A stretch of DNA of 64,000 nucleotides from Thermus islandicus DSM 21543 (GTDB lineage Bacteria; Deinococcota; Deinococci; Deinococcales; Thermaceae): assembly GCF_000421625.1 (NCBI RefSeq), contig NZ_ATXJ01000003.1, positions 124,001 to 188,000 of the forward strand, written 5' to 3'. The notes under the pieces were generated by a model. The model did not search any database. It had not been told where the DNA came from and saw only the letters and a list, made by a program, of their open reading frames with translations. This document shows, piece after piece, positions 27,429 to 35,419 of the stretch. How positions within the stretch are numbered: the first letter of the stretch is position 1; each line of letters starts with the position of its first letter. A program made the translations under genes and the position numbers.

Positions 27429-28352
27429 ATGGACCGCATGGCCCGCCTCCTCTACGGGGTGGCCTGGCTGGGTTTCCCCTTGGCCATGGCGCTCCAGCTC
27501 CTCTACCTGCCCCCAGAGGGGCCCCTTCTCTGGGCCTACGCCCTTTTCGCCCTCCTCTGCCTCGCCGCCCTGAAGCGAGGGCCAAGGGGCGCTCCCAGGC
27601 TCTTGGTCCACGCCCTGGGGGCCTACCTCCTCTTTGAGCTCTGGCGCGCCGGGGCCTGGTGGCCCGTGGTGGGCTTCTGGTCCCCGGCCCTCTACCTCCT
27701 CGCCGCCTTCGCCCACGCTCCGCCCTGGGCCCTGCGCCTGGGGGGGCTTTGGGCCTTGGCCCTCGCCCTCGCCCCCTTGGCCTACGGGAGGGAGGTGGGC
27801 TTCTTCTACGGCCACTTTGCCCTGAGCCAGGCCGTGCTCCTCGCCCTCACCCTCCTCCTTGCCCGCTTCCGGGAGCTTCACGGCCAGGTGCGCTTCTGGC
27901 GGGAAAAGGCCCTCACCTGCCCCCTCACCGGACTGCCCAACCGCAGGGCCCTGGAGCGGGAGGCGGCCCGGGTGGACCGGGGGGAGAGGCCCTTCAGCCT
28001 GGTCCTTCTGGACCTGGACGACTTCAAGCGGTGGAACGACGAGCGGGGCCACCCCGAGGGGGACCTGCTCCTTAAGGAGGTGGCCCGCTTTTTGGTGGCC
28101 CAGGTGCGCCAGGGGGATCTGGTGGGGCGGTGGGGCGGGGAGAAGTTCGCCCTTCTGCTCCCGGCCACCGGGCCCCGGGAGGCCCTGGCCATCGCCCAGC
28201 GCCTCCGCCAGGGCCTGAGGGCGCTGGGGATCACGGGCAGCTTCGGGGTGGCCGCCTACCGGGGCGACCTTCAGGACCTCTACCGCCGGGCGGACGAGGC
28301 CCTCTACCGGGCCAAGGCCCTGGGCAAGGACCAGGTGGTTCTGGCGGACTGA
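27429..28352 (+). CDS. Membrane GGDEF-domain protein, degenerate signature (GGEKF)
   Basis: 307 aa. Five to six hydrophobic helices fill residues 5-145, followed by a GGDEF domain with CPLTGLPNRRALERE and VLLDLDDFKRWND. The signature is RWGGEKF: the fourth position of GG(D/E)EF, a metal and catalytic acid in diguanylate cyclases, is Lys. Activity as a cyclase is therefore doubtful, and a GTP- or signal-binding role is possible. No I-site RxxD is obvious. AAGAAT stands six bases before the ATG and may be a weak leaderless -10. Confidence 0.82.
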   Translation: MDRMARLLYGVAWLGFPLAMALQLLYLPPEGPLLWAYALFALLCLAALKRGPRGAPRLLVHALGAYLLFELWRAGAWWPVVGFWSPALYLLAAFAHAPPWALRLGGLWALALALAPLAYGREVGFFYGHFALSQAVLLALTLLLARFRELHGQVRFWREKALTCPLTGLPNRRALEREAARVDRGERPFSLVLLDLDDFKRWNDERGHPEGDLLLKEVARFLVAQVRQGDLVGRWGGEKFALLLPATGPREALAIAQRLRQGLRALGITGSFGVAAYRGDLQDLYRRADEALYRAKALGKDQVVLAD

Positions 28353-28406
28353 TCCCACCCCTACGCCCGCATGGGGCCCCGGTAGGAAGTCCCCGCGAAT
28401 GAGGCC

Positions 28407-29486
28407 TTAGGGCAGGCGGTAACCTGCCTGGACCAAGACCCGCCTTGCCTCCTCCCGCTCCCTTCGGGTGGCGAAGGAGAGGCGGATGGCCCCCGCCGCC
28501 TCCCGGATGGTGAGGACCTCGATGTCCTTGATGTTCACCCCGGCCTCGCCAAGGGCGGTGGCGATCCGGGCGATCTCCCCAGGGCGGTCCGGTACCTGGA
28601 CCACCAGGTCGTGCATCTCAGGCAGCAGGCTCCGACGGACGATGGGAAGGCTGTCCCGCGTGCGTTTGGCCTCCTCGGCCGCCCGGAGGAGGGCCTCCGG
28701 GGCCTCGAGAAGCTCCTCAAGCTCCAGGAGGAGGCCCCTGAGCTCCTCTATGGCCCCTTTGAGGGCCTCCTTGTTCTCCACCACCATGTCCCGGCTCATC
28801 CTGGGGCTTCCCGAGGCCACCCGGGTGAGGTCGCGGAACCCCCCCGCCGCCAGGAACATGAGGAGGTCCCGGTGGGGGCTTTGCGCCACCATCCGGTTTA
28901 GGGCGAGGGCCAGGAGGTAGGGGAGGTGGGAGACCCGGGCCACGAGCTCGTCGTGGAGGAGGGGGGAGACCTCGAGGGGGTAGGCCCCCAGGGCCTCCAC
29001 GAGCCTCCGGACGCCCTCCCTGGCCTTGGGGCTCGTCCTCTTTGTGGGGGTGAGGACCCAGACGGCGTTCTCCAGGAGCCCGGCGTGGGCGTGCTCCACC
29101 CCGGCCTTTTCGCTTCCCGCCATGGGGTGGCCCCCCAGGTAGTGGGGGAGGAGGCCTTCCAGGAGGGCCACCACCTTTCCTTTGACGCTTCCCACGTCGG
29201 TCCAGAGGCTCTCGGGGTGGGCGAGGGGGCTTAGCGCTTCCCCTAGGGCGGGCAGGGCCCCCACGGGGGCGGCGAGGACCCCGAGGTCAAGCTCCCCCAC
29301 CCAGGGGCCGATCTCGGCGTGGACCCGGTCCACTGCCCCCAGGAAGAGGGCCTTCTCCAGGGCACTGGGGTCCTGGTCGTAGGCGTGGACCTCCTCGGCC
29401 AGGAAGCGCTCCTTGAGCCCCAGGGCCACGCTCCCCCCCAGGAGGCCCACCCCGAAGACCCCCACCTTGCGAAAGAGGGGCTTCAT
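28407..29486 (-). CDS. tyrA: Prephenate dehydrogenase with C-terminal ACT domain
   Basis: 359 aa from ATG 29486 (MKPLFRKVGVFGVGLLGGS). The NAD-binding motif VGVFGVGLLGGSVALGL is at residues 8-24 and GGHPMAGSEKAG near 118 is the prephenate-binding core. The C-terminal ACT domain (VQVPDRPGEIARIATALGEA near 290) probably gives tyrosine feedback. It overlaps aroG by ATGA and is cotranscribed with it, joining the first step of the shikimate pathway to the tyrosine branch. Confidence 0.94.
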   Translation of the reverse strand: MKPLFRKVGVFGVGLLGGSVALGLKERFLAEEVHAYDQDPSALEKALFLGAVDRVHAEIGPWVGELDLGVLAAPVGALPALGEALSPLAHPESLWTDVGSVKGKVVALLEGLLPHYLGGHPMAGSEKAGVEHAHAGLLENAVWVLTPTKRTSPKAREGVRRLVEALGAYPLEVSPLLHDELVARVSHLPYLLALALNRMVAQSPHRDLLMFLAAGGFRDLTRVASGSPRMSRDMVVENKEALKGAIEELRGLLLELEELLEAPEALLRAAEEAKRTRDSLPIVRRSLLPEMHDLVVQVPDRPGEIARIATALGEAGVNIKDIEVLTIREAAGAIRLSFATRREREEARRVLVQAGYRLP

Positions 29487-30517
29487 CCCAGGACGGGGGC
29501 GGAAAGGGTCTTGTCCAGGGCCTGGGCCAGGCGCCGGACCCTTTCCATGAGCTCGGCGAACTCCTCCTCGTGGAGCTGCTGGGCAGCGTCGGAAAGGGCC
29601 TTTTCCGGTTCGGGGTGGGTTTCCACGATGAGGCCATCCGCTCCGGCGGCAAGCCCCGCCAGGGCCAGGGGGAGGACCCACTCCCTCTTCCCTGCGGGGT
29701 GGGAGGGGTCCACCCATACGGGCAGGTGGGTCCAGCTCTTGAGGACGGGTACGGCGGCGACGTCCAGGGTGAAGCGGGTGGCCTTTTCAAAGGTGCGGAT
29801 CCCCCGTTCCACCAGGATCACCCGCATGTTCCCCCGGGCGAGGATGTACTCCGCGCTCATGAGGAACTCCTCCAGGGTCATGCTCATCCCCCGCTTGAGG
29901 AGGACGGGTTTGCCCACCTCACCCACCGCCTGGAGGAGGGCGAAGTTCTGGGCGTTCCTGGCCCCTATCTGAAGGACGTCGGCGTACTCGGCCACGAGCT
30001 CCACCTGCTCCGGGGAGAGGACCTCGGTGACAATGGGAAGGCCGGTTTCCTGCCTGGCCTCGGCCAGGATCTTCAGCCCCTCCACGCCCAGGCCCTGGAA
30101 GGCGTAGGGGCTCGTCCGGGGCTTGAAGGCCCCACCCCGGAGCATGTGGGCCCCGTGCCGCTTCACGTAGCGGGCGGCCTTCAGGGTCTGCTCCCGGGAC
30201 TCCACCCCGCAGGGGCCTGCCGCCACCAGGATGTGGCCGCCCCCCGTCTTCCCGGTGGGGAAGTCCAAGACGGTGGGGAAGGGCTGGACCTCGAGGCTTG
30301 CGAGCTTCCAAGGCTTGGAGATGGGGATGACCTCGGCCACCCCCGGCAAAGCCCGGAAGTGCTCCATGAGCTCGGGGGTGGGTCCCCGGCCGATGGCCCC
30401 CACCAGGGTGGTCTCCACCCCCTGGGAGATGTGGGGCCGGTAGCCCACCTTCTCAATTTCCCGGACGACCTCTTGAAGCTCCGCCTCCGTGTACCCCCGC
30501 TTCATCACGATCAGCAT
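29483..30517 (-). CDS. aroG: 3-deoxy-7-phosphoheptulonate synthase (DAHP synthase, type I-beta)
   Basis: 344 aa from ATG 30517 (MLIVMKRGYTEAELQEV). An N-terminal ferredoxin-like regulatory domain (1-70) as in Thermotoga DAHP synthase precedes the TIM barrel (VAAGPCGVESREQTL near 102, GGAFKPRTSPYAFQG near 133, KPVLLKRGMSMTLEEF near 215). Condenses erythrose 4-phosphate and PEP; the N-terminal domain usually binds Tyr or Phe. An SD (GGGAGG) 7-8 bases upstream fixes the start; the frame stays open for 24 more codons through the leader, but without an SD. Confidence 0.94.
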   Translation of the reverse strand: MLIVMKRGYTEAELQEVVREIEKVGYRPHISQGVETTLVGAIGRGPTPELMEHFRALPGVAEVIPISKPWKLASLEVQPFPTVLDFPTGKTGGGHILVAAGPCGVESREQTLKAARYVKRHGAHMLRGGAFKPRTSPYAFQGLGVEGLKILAEARQETGLPIVTEVLSPEQVELVAEYADVLQIGARNAQNFALLQAVGEVGKPVLLKRGMSMTLEEFLMSAEYILARGNMRVILVERGIRTFEKATRFTLDVAAVPVLKSWTHLPVWVDPSHPAGKREWVLPLALAGLAAGADGLIVETHPEPEKALSDAAQQLHEEEFAELMERVRRLAQALDKTLSAPVLG

Positions 30518-30537
30518 GGCTTCCCTCCCAAAACTGT

Positions 30538-30612
30538 GGGCGCCCCCTTTTTGGGGGCGCCCTTTAGGGTGAAGGCCTACGCAGGCCAAAGGGCGCCCCC
30601 GGCGGGATAATA
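30538..30612 (-). promoter_or_regulatory. Structured leader of aroG-tyrA: mutually exclusive hairpins behind a TATTAT -10
   Basis: Read on the minus strand. TATTAT (30607-30612) predicts transcription from about 30600. Segment 1 (30588-30600) is perfectly complementary over 13 bp to segment 2 (30553-30565). The first 10 bases of that same region (30553-30562) are also perfectly complementary to segment 3 (30538-30547) across an AAAAA loop. A further small hairpin (GGCCT/AGGCC) sits inside the 1:2 loop. A fourth copy of the GGGCGCCC core lies at 30623-30632. Only one of 1:2 and 2:3 can form. 2:3 ends about 10 bases before the SD and is followed by UUUU after ACAG. This looks like an attenuator or SD-access switch. 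No leader peptide with aromatic codons is seen. Confidence 0.55.
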
Positions 30613-30647
30613 AAAGCCGAACGGGCGCCCCCAGCTCCGCATAGTTG

Positions 30648-31421
30648 CTACAAGCTTAGGCCGAGGGGGCCATCTTCGTCAAGCACCTCCACCCTCGCCC
30701 CCACGGGATCCCGGAAGGTGCCCTTGGGCACGCCCTTTGGGGCGAGGAGGGCGTAGCCCAAAAGCCCCGTGGCCCCTTGGGGGGCCAGGCGCCTCCCGGC
30801 CCAGGTGTTCGCCCCCATGTGGTGGTGGTACCCGTCCCAGGCGAAGAAGAGGGCCCCGGGGTAGGTGCGCAGGGTGACGGCCATCTTAAGCTTCCCGGCG
30901 AAGAAGGCCTCGGCCTCGGCAAGGTCCCTGACGTGCAGGTGGAGGTGGCCCAGGAGGGTTTCCGGGGGAAGGGGGGCGGGCTTAGGGTTCTCGGCGAGGA
31001 GGCTTTCCAGGTCCAAGGGGGCGGTGAACATTAGGGGGTCCTCTGGCCACTCCCCTCGGGCGCGGTCCCGGTAGAGCTCCAGGCCGTTGCCCTCCGGGTC
31101 GCGGAAGTAGAGGGCCTCGGAGACCCCGTGGTCCGCGGCCCCCTCAAACCGGGCCCCCGCCTGCAGAAGCCTGCGGAAGACCCCGGCCAGGCTCTTGCGG
31201 TCGGGCAGGAGGAGGGCGAAGTGGTAGAGGCCCACCGAGGGATAGGGGCGGAGGGGAGCCTCAGGGTCGTGGATGAGATCCAGAAAAAAGCCGCGGTCCT
31301 CCGGGTAGAGGCGATAGCGGGGCGGCCTGGCCTCTTCCTTAAGGCCCAGCAGGTCGCGGTAGAAGGCCCGGTGGGCCTCGAGGTCCCGCACCCTGAGGGC
31401 GAGGCCGAGAAGCCGCCTCAC
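30648..31421 (-). CDS. VOC family protein, catechol-2,3-dioxygenase CatE-like
   Basis: 257 aa from GTG 31421, chosen because it forms a GTGA overlap with the upstream gene. Two glyoxalase/VOC repeats: the first has YRDLLGLKEE and ALYFRDPEGNGLELYRDR, the second LLGHLHLHVRDLAEAEAFF, YHHHMGANTW and a C-terminal TFRDPVGARVEV. The metal ligands of extradiol dioxygenases (His, His, Glu) appear present, but the substrate is unknown. Part of the small unit after yceI. Confidence 0.8.
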   Translation of the reverse strand: MRRLLGLALRVRDLEAHRAFYRDLLGLKEEARPPRYRLYPEDRGFFLDLIHDPEAPLRPYPSVGLYHFALLLPDRKSLAGVFRRLLQAGARFEGAADHGVSEALYFRDPEGNGLELYRDRARGEWPEDPLMFTAPLDLESLLAENPKPAPLPPETLLGHLHLHVRDLAEAEAFFAGKLKMAVTLRTYPGALFFAWDGYHHHMGANTWAGRRLAPQGATGLLGYALLAPKGVPKGTFRDPVGARVEVLDEDGPLGLSL

Positions 31422-31708
31422 GGCCGTATCTCCCCCTCCATCCTCCTCAGGCCCCAAAGGTAGGCCCCCACCGGAGGCACGTGGAGGAGGAGCAGGGCGG
31501 CCCGGGTATCGGGGCGCGGGGCGGCGACAACGGGTGGGGGAAGCAGGAAGGCCAGGCCCACGAAGAGGGAAAAGGCCCGGGGATTCCGCCTCCGCAGGGG
31601 GAGGTAGAGGGCGAACCCGAGGAGCATGGGCACCGCCGTGAACAGGACCACCGAGGCCAGGTTCACCTCCTGCGGGGCCTGCCCCGGAGGCACCACCCGG
31701 AAGGGCAC
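31418..31708 (-). CDS. Small DUF6069-like membrane protein, 5' end possibly frameshifted
   Basis: The reading frame encodes four hydrophobic stretches (VVLFTAVPMLLGFALYLPL, FSLFVGLAFLLPPPVV, ALLLLHVPPVGAYLWGL). The listed start, GTG 31708, gives 96 aa, but similar-looking residues continue upstream in frame (RPLLANASLYGLARALGV) without a start codon. An ATG at 31767, directly after the yceI stop, would join this frame if the following G run had one more G. So either a 1-base deletion or sequencing error truncated the N-terminus, or translation begins late. It overlaps the VOC gene by GTGA. Confidence 0.55.
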   Translation of the reverse strand: MPFRVVPPGQAPQEVNLASVVLFTAVPMLLGFALYLPLRRRNPRAFSLFVGLAFLLPPPVVAAPRPDTRAALLLLHVPPVGAYLWGLRRMEGEIRP

Positions 31709-31767
31709 CCCTAGGGCCCGGGCCAGGCCGTAGAGGGAGGCGTTGGCCAGGAGGGGCCGAGCCCCAT

Positions 31768-32304
31768 CTAGACCCCCACGGCCTCCTTCGCCGCCACCAG
31801 CTCCGTGTCCACGCTGAAGCGCACCTCCTCGCCCACGAGAAGCCCCCCGGTCTCCAGGGGCATGTTCCAGGTGAGGCCGAAGTCCTTGCGGTTCAGCTTT
31901 CCCTCAAAGTGGGCGGCGATCCTCTCGTTGCCCCAGGGGTCCTTGGCCGGGCCGTGGGTTTCCACCTCAAAGACCAGGGGCCGGGTCACGCCCCGGAGGG
32001 TGACCTCCCCTTCTACCCGGTAACGGCCCTCCCCCAGGGGGGTGATCCTCTCGCTCTTGAACACGATCTCCGGATGGTGGGCCACGTCCAGGAAGTCCGG
32101 GGAGCGGAGGTGGTTGTCCCGGTCGGCCACGCCGGTGTGGATGCTGGCCGCGTCCAGGCGGGCCTCCACCCGGAGGGGCCTACCCTCTTCGTCCGTCTCC
32201 ACGTACCCTTCCTTGAGGTTGATTGTCCCCTTCACCGTGGCGATCATCATATGCCGCACGGCGAACTCCACGCTGGTGTGGGCGGGATCCAGGTTCCAAC
32301 GCAT
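31768..32304 (-). CDS. yceI: YceI family polyisoprenoid-binding protein
   Basis: 178 aa from ATG 32304 (MRWNLDPAHTSVEFAVRHM). Lipocalin-like beta-barrel with WNLDPAHTSVEFAVRHMM, LEARLDAASIHTG-type strand and DFGLTWNMPLETGGLLVG. The T. thermophilus orthologue binds a polyisoprenoid chain in its core. It has no signal peptide, so it is cytoplasmic, unlike E. coli YceI. It lies next to the futalosine genes mqnA and mqnE, which fits a role with menaquinone or its side chain. SD AAGGAGGG and its own TTGACA-N17-TATTGT promoter. Confidence 0.93.
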   Translation of the reverse strand: MRWNLDPAHTSVEFAVRHMMIATVKGTINLKEGYVETDEEGRPLRVEARLDAASIHTGVADRDNHLRSPDFLDVAHHPEIVFKSERITPLGEGRYRVEGEVTLRGVTRPLVFEVETHGPAKDPWGNERIAAHFEGKLNRKDFGLTWNMPLETGGLLVGEEVRFSVDTELVAAKEAVGV

Positions 32305-32337
32305 GGTTGCCCTCCTTGGGCCCTCGGGCCCAGGGCT

Positions 32338-32366
32338 ACAATAACTCAAGCGCTATGTTATGTCAA
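32338..32366 (-). promoter_or_regulatory. Promoter of yceI (TTGACA-N17-TATTGT)
   Basis: On the minus strand TTGACA (32361-32366), a 17-base spacer and TATTGT (32338-32343). This is one of the best consensus promoters in the window and it overlaps the last codons of mqnA. Confidence 0.75.
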
Positions 32367-32374
32367 TCGCTATG
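32346..32374. repeat. 12-bp direct repeats over the yceI promoter
   Basis: TCAAGCGCTATG (32346-32357) and TCAATCGCTATG (32363-32374), one mismatch, 17 bp apart start to start. They cover the spacer and -35 of the yceI promoter, as expected for a regulator bound as a tandem or side-by-side dimer. The regulator is unknown. Confidence 0.5.
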
Positions 32375-33181
32375 AGGATAGTAACATGGGCGGAAGCCCA
32401 GCCCCAGGGCCTGGGCGAAGGCCTTGAGGCCGAGGCGGTCGGGCTCCTCCAGGTGGTAGCGGAAGTTCCAGAGGTAGTGCAGGAGGAGGGCGGGGTGGAC
32501 CCCGAGGCGGCGGGCCTCGGCCTGGGCCACCTCCTCCAGGCGGCCGATCCCCTGGGCCCGGGCCCTTCTTAAGGCCTCCACCACCCCCTGGGGCGGCGGC
32601 TTGTCCTTGGGGTAGGCCCAGACGGCGAAGACGAAGGGGAGGTGGGTTCTGCGGAACCAGGCCATGGCCAGGTCTGTGACCTGGACCTCCCCGAAGCGGG
32701 TGGGGAGGGCATGAGGGGTTTCGGGGACCGCCTCGAGGAGGCCCGCGTAGGCCTGGATGGCCCGGTCCCCGATGAGGAGGACGCCGTCGTAGGCCTCCAA
32801 AAGCTCCAGCCCCCCCTGGACCCGGGCGTAGGCGGGCCCCGCCCCGGCCTCCTCCAGGAGGAGGCGGAGCAAGGCCACGCTGGTGGCGCTCTCTGTGGTC
32901 AGGGCCACCCGCCTGAGGGCCTCGAGGGGCTTTTTATGGAATAGAGTCACCGAATACACCGGTCCGAGGACGGCCACGGAGAAGTCGGGGAGGAGGCCCA
33001 AGCCCTCCTGGTGGCGCAGGTAGAAGTGGCTGGAGGCCAGGGAAAGCCCCACCTCCCCGGTGAGGAGCATGCGGTTGAGCCCCGTGGGGGGGGCGCGGAC
33101 CACCCGGAAGCCCTCGGCCTTCAGGAAGTGGACCAGGGGGGCGACGTTGGCGTAGGGGGGAAAGCCTACGGCGTAGGCCAC
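32363..33181 (-). CDS. mqnA: Chorismate dehydratase (futalosine pathway)
   Basis: 272 aa from GTG 33181 (VAYAVGFPPYANVAPLVHFL), eight bases after the mqnE stop. MqnA fold with conserved NVAPLVHFL, GEVGLSLASSHFYLRH and ALTTESATSVALLRLLLE. Converts chorismate to 3-enolpyruvylbenzoate, the first step of the menaquinone route used by Thermus. It is adjacent to mqnE, the next enzyme. Confidence 0.93.
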   Translation of the reverse strand: MAYAVGFPPYANVAPLVHFLKAEGFRVVRAPPTGLNRMLLTGEVGLSLASSHFYLRHQEGLGLLPDFSVAVLGPVYSVTLFHKKPLEALRRVALTTESATSVALLRLLLEEAGAGPAYARVQGGLELLEAYDGVLLIGDRAIQAYAGLLEAVPETPHALPTRFGEVQVTDLAMAWFRRTHLPFVFAVWAYPKDKPPPQGVVEALRRARAQGIGRLEEVAQAEARRLGVHPALLLHYLWNFRYHLEEPDRLGLKAFAQALGLGFRPCYYPHSD

Positions 33182-33189
33182 GGCTCCGC

Positions 33190-34305
33190 CTAGGCCACGG
33201 CGTCCCAAACCCGCACCTCCCGGTAGAGGGCGTCCCGCTCCACCGGGAGGCGGCCCGCCTTCCGGATGATCCGGGCCAGGGCCTCCTTGGTCAGGCCCTG
33301 GGGCGTGGGGCTTCCCGCCATGTGGACGATCCTCTCCTCTATGAGGGTGCCGTCGATGTCCGTGACCCCCCAGTCCAGGGAGACCTGGGCGAGTTCAGGG
33401 GTCAGGGTGGCCCAGTAGCCCTTGATGTGGGGGAAGTTGTCCAGGTAGAGGCGGGCCACGGCCAGGTTCCTGAGGTCGTCCAACCCCGTGGTGAACTCCC
33501 TTTTGCCGAGCTCCCGGGCGAGCTGGTTCCCGTCGGGCTGGAAGGCCAGGGGGATGAAGCTCATGAAGCCCCCTGTTTCGTCCTGGAGCCGCCTTAGACG
33601 CTCCATGTGGTCCAGGCGCTCCTCGAGGGTCTCTATGTGCCCGTAGAGCATGGTGGCGTTGGTGGGGAGGCCGAGCTCGTGGGCGGTGCGGTGGACCTCA
33701 AGCCACCCCTCCGCCGAGACCTTGGCCCGGGCAATCCTCCGCCGCACCCTCTCGGCGAAGATCTCCGCCCCGCCCCCCGGCATGGCGTCCAGGCCCGCTT
33801 CCTTGAGGGCCATGAGCACCTCCCGGTAGGGGAGGCGGGCGATCTTGGAAAAGTGGTGGATCTCCGCTGCGGTCCAGGCCTTGACCTGGACGCCGGGGAA
33901 GCTCTCCTTCAGGGCCCGCACCAGGTCCAGGTAGTACTGGAAGGGCCTTTTGGGGTGGTGGCCTGCCGTGAGGTGGATCTCCGTGAGGCCGGGCTGGTAG
34001 CGCTCCCGCACCCAGGCCACCACCTCCTCCACGTCAAAGTCCCAAGCCCCCTCCTCTCCGAAGCGCCGCTGGAAGGCGCAGAAGGTGCACCCCACGTAGC
34101 AGATGTTGGTCTGGGAAACCCGTATGGAGTGGACGAAATAGGTTTTGTGGCCGTGTTTCCTCTCCCGCACCAGGTTGGCGAGGCGCATGAGGGCGGGAAG
34201 GTCCCGGGTCTCGTAGAGCACGAGCCCGTCCTCAAAGGAAAGCCTTTTCCCCTCCTGCACCTTTTCGGCGATGGGCAGGAGGCGGGGGTCCCGGATCCCT
34301 CTCAC
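33190..34305 (-). CDS. mqnE: Aminodeoxyfutalosine synthase (radical SAM)
   Basis: 371 aa from GTG 34305 (VRGIRDPRLLPIAEKVQ), chosen because TAGACT lies 7 bases upstream. The radical-SAM cluster is ICYVGCTFCAFQR near residue 70, and ATMLYGHIETLEERLDHMER and GGFMSFIPLAFQPDGNQL distinguish MqnE from the related MqnC. Joins 3-enolpyruvylbenzoate and SAM to aminodeoxyfutalosine. mqnB, mqnC and mqnD are not in the window. Confidence 0.92.
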   Translation of the reverse strand: MRGIRDPRLLPIAEKVQEGKRLSFEDGLVLYETRDLPALMRLANLVRERKHGHKTYFVHSIRVSQTNICYVGCTFCAFQRRFGEEGAWDFDVEEVVAWVRERYQPGLTEIHLTAGHHPKRPFQYYLDLVRALKESFPGVQVKAWTAAEIHHFSKIARLPYREVLMALKEAGLDAMPGGGAEIFAERVRRRIARAKVSAEGWLEVHRTAHELGLPTNATMLYGHIETLEERLDHMERLRRLQDETGGFMSFIPLAFQPDGNQLARELGKREFTTGLDDLRNLAVARLYLDNFPHIKGYWATLTPELAQVSLDWGVTDIDGTLIEERIVHMAGSPTPQGLTKEALARIIRKAGRLPVERDALYREVRVWDAVA

Positions 34306-34312
34306 GCCCCGG

Positions 34313-34318
34313 AGTCTA
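34313..34318 (-). promoter_or_regulatory. Leaderless -10 of mqnE-mqnA
   Basis: TAGACT on the minus strand, seven bases, GTG 34305. It overlaps the stop of the PIN gene. Confidence 0.5.
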
Positions 34319-34981
34319 CTCCCCGGCAAAGCGCCTGACCAGGGCCTCCACCTCTTTCCTCCGCCCCCCTACGCTTCTCTCGGGGAGGAGGTTCCTGAGG
34401 TAGCGGTCGGTGAGGAGCAGGTCCACGTAGGGGTAGACGGTGGCGGCCATGACCGCGTCCAGGAGGTCGGAGGGGCGGGGCTTCCTGGTGGGGTCCGAGG
34501 CCATCCGGGCAAGGAGGCGGGCAAGGAGGCGGGTGAAGGGGACCTCCTTGAGCCCGGTCCGGGCCCGGACCTCCCTTAGGGCGGCCTCGAGGGCCTCCCC
34601 GTAGGAGAGCCCCCTCAAGCCCTCCAAGAGGCCCTGGAAGGGGGAGAGGTCGGCGGGCACTTCCCACGCCTCTCCCCGGAAGAGAAGGTCCTCCCGGAAA
34701 AGCCCCCGCTCCTGCCTAAGGGCCACCTCCTGCCAGGGCCGGACCCAGTAGCCCCCCGAGAGGGCGGCGAACACCTCCTTTAAGGCCGGGAGGAGGTAGC
34801 CCGCCTTGGCCTCGAGGCCCCGTTGGGGGAAGAGGGTTTCCAGGACGTGAAAGGGGCTAGGCGGGGCCAAGGCTTTGCCCTGCATGGCCTTTAGGAGCTT
34901 CCCGAAGGCCTCGTGCCCCTTTTGGCCCAGGAGGTGCTTGGCCATGCGGCTGGCGTAGTTCTGGTCCAGGTAGACGAGCAC
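34316..34981 (-). CDS. PIN-like domain protein
   Basis: 221 aa. Begins MLVYLDQNYASRMAKHLLG, the first acidic strand of a PIN-type nuclease fold, and has DLLDAVMAATVYPYVDLLLTDRYLRNLL near 165-192, where the later acidic residues sit. PIN nucleases cut RNA. No antitoxin-like gene lies beside it, so it is not an obvious VapC. It starts one base after the UPF0114 stop, so it is probably in the lacI operon. Confidence 0.6.
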   Translation of the reverse strand: MLVYLDQNYASRMAKHLLGQKGHEAFGKLLKAMQGKALAPPSPFHVLETLFPQRGLEAKAGYLLPALKEVFAALSGGYWVRPWQEVALRQERGLFREDLLFRGEAWEVPADLSPFQGLLEGLRGLSYGEALEAALREVRARTGLKEVPFTRLLARLLARMASDPTRKPRPSDLLDAVMAATVYPYVDLLLTDRYLRNLLPERSVGGRRKEVEALVRRFAGE

Positions 34982-35419
34982 CTAGTCCTTGGCGAGCCAG
35001 AGGGCGGCGGAGAGGAGGGCCACGCCCCCGGCGAAGAGGAGCAGGTCCAGGGCGGTTTCGGGCTTGAAGGCCAGGGCCTGTTCAAAGAACTTCACCACCA
35101 GGACCATGACGATCACCTGGCCCAGTTTGGCCTTCAGGTCCCCGAGGCTTCCCACCGCTAAGGCGTTCCCTGGGGGCAGGTCCAGCTTCCGCACGAAGAG
35201 CTCAAAGAGCCCCAGGCTGAAGAGGAGGAAGACGGCGGAGAGGAGGGCCAGATCCACCGCCCCCACGAGCCGGGGTAGGGCCTTCCCCAAAGGCTCCCCC
35301 CAGGCGGCCCAGGCCTCGGCCAGGGCGCGGTAGGCGAAGTAGGCCGAGCCCAGGAAAAGCCCCACCACCGGGAGGAGGACGACGAACCTTAAGGGGAGGA
35401 GGAAGGCCTCCGGCCTCAT
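34982..35419 (-). CDS. UPF0114 (YqhA) family membrane protein
   Basis: 145 aa with four predicted membrane helices (LRFVVLLPVVGLFLGSAYF, LALLSAVFLLFSLGLFELF, VIVMVLVVKFFEQALAF, LLLFAGGVALLSAALWLA). The signature SLGDLKAKLGQVIVMVLVVK matches the YqhA family. Function unknown. Overlaps lacI by ATGA. Confidence 0.85.
   Translation of the reverse strand: MRPEAFLLPLRFVVLLPVVGLFLGSAYFAYRALAEAWAAWGEPLGKALPRLVGAVDLALLSAVFLLFSLGLFELFVRKLDLPPGNALAVGSLGDLKAKLGQVIVMVLVVKFFEQALAFKPETALDLLLFAGGVALLSAALWLAKD

Noticed and set aside
30589-30654. Leader peptide controlling aroG by ribosome stalling
   Set aside because: The frames in the leader have no run of Tyr, Phe or Trp codons and the one open frame simply continues into aroG.
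34316-34981. Toxin-antitoxin module with the PIN-like gene as toxin
   Set aside because: The flanking genes are UPF0114 and mqnE; no small antitoxin gene is adjacent and the protein is longer than typical VapC.
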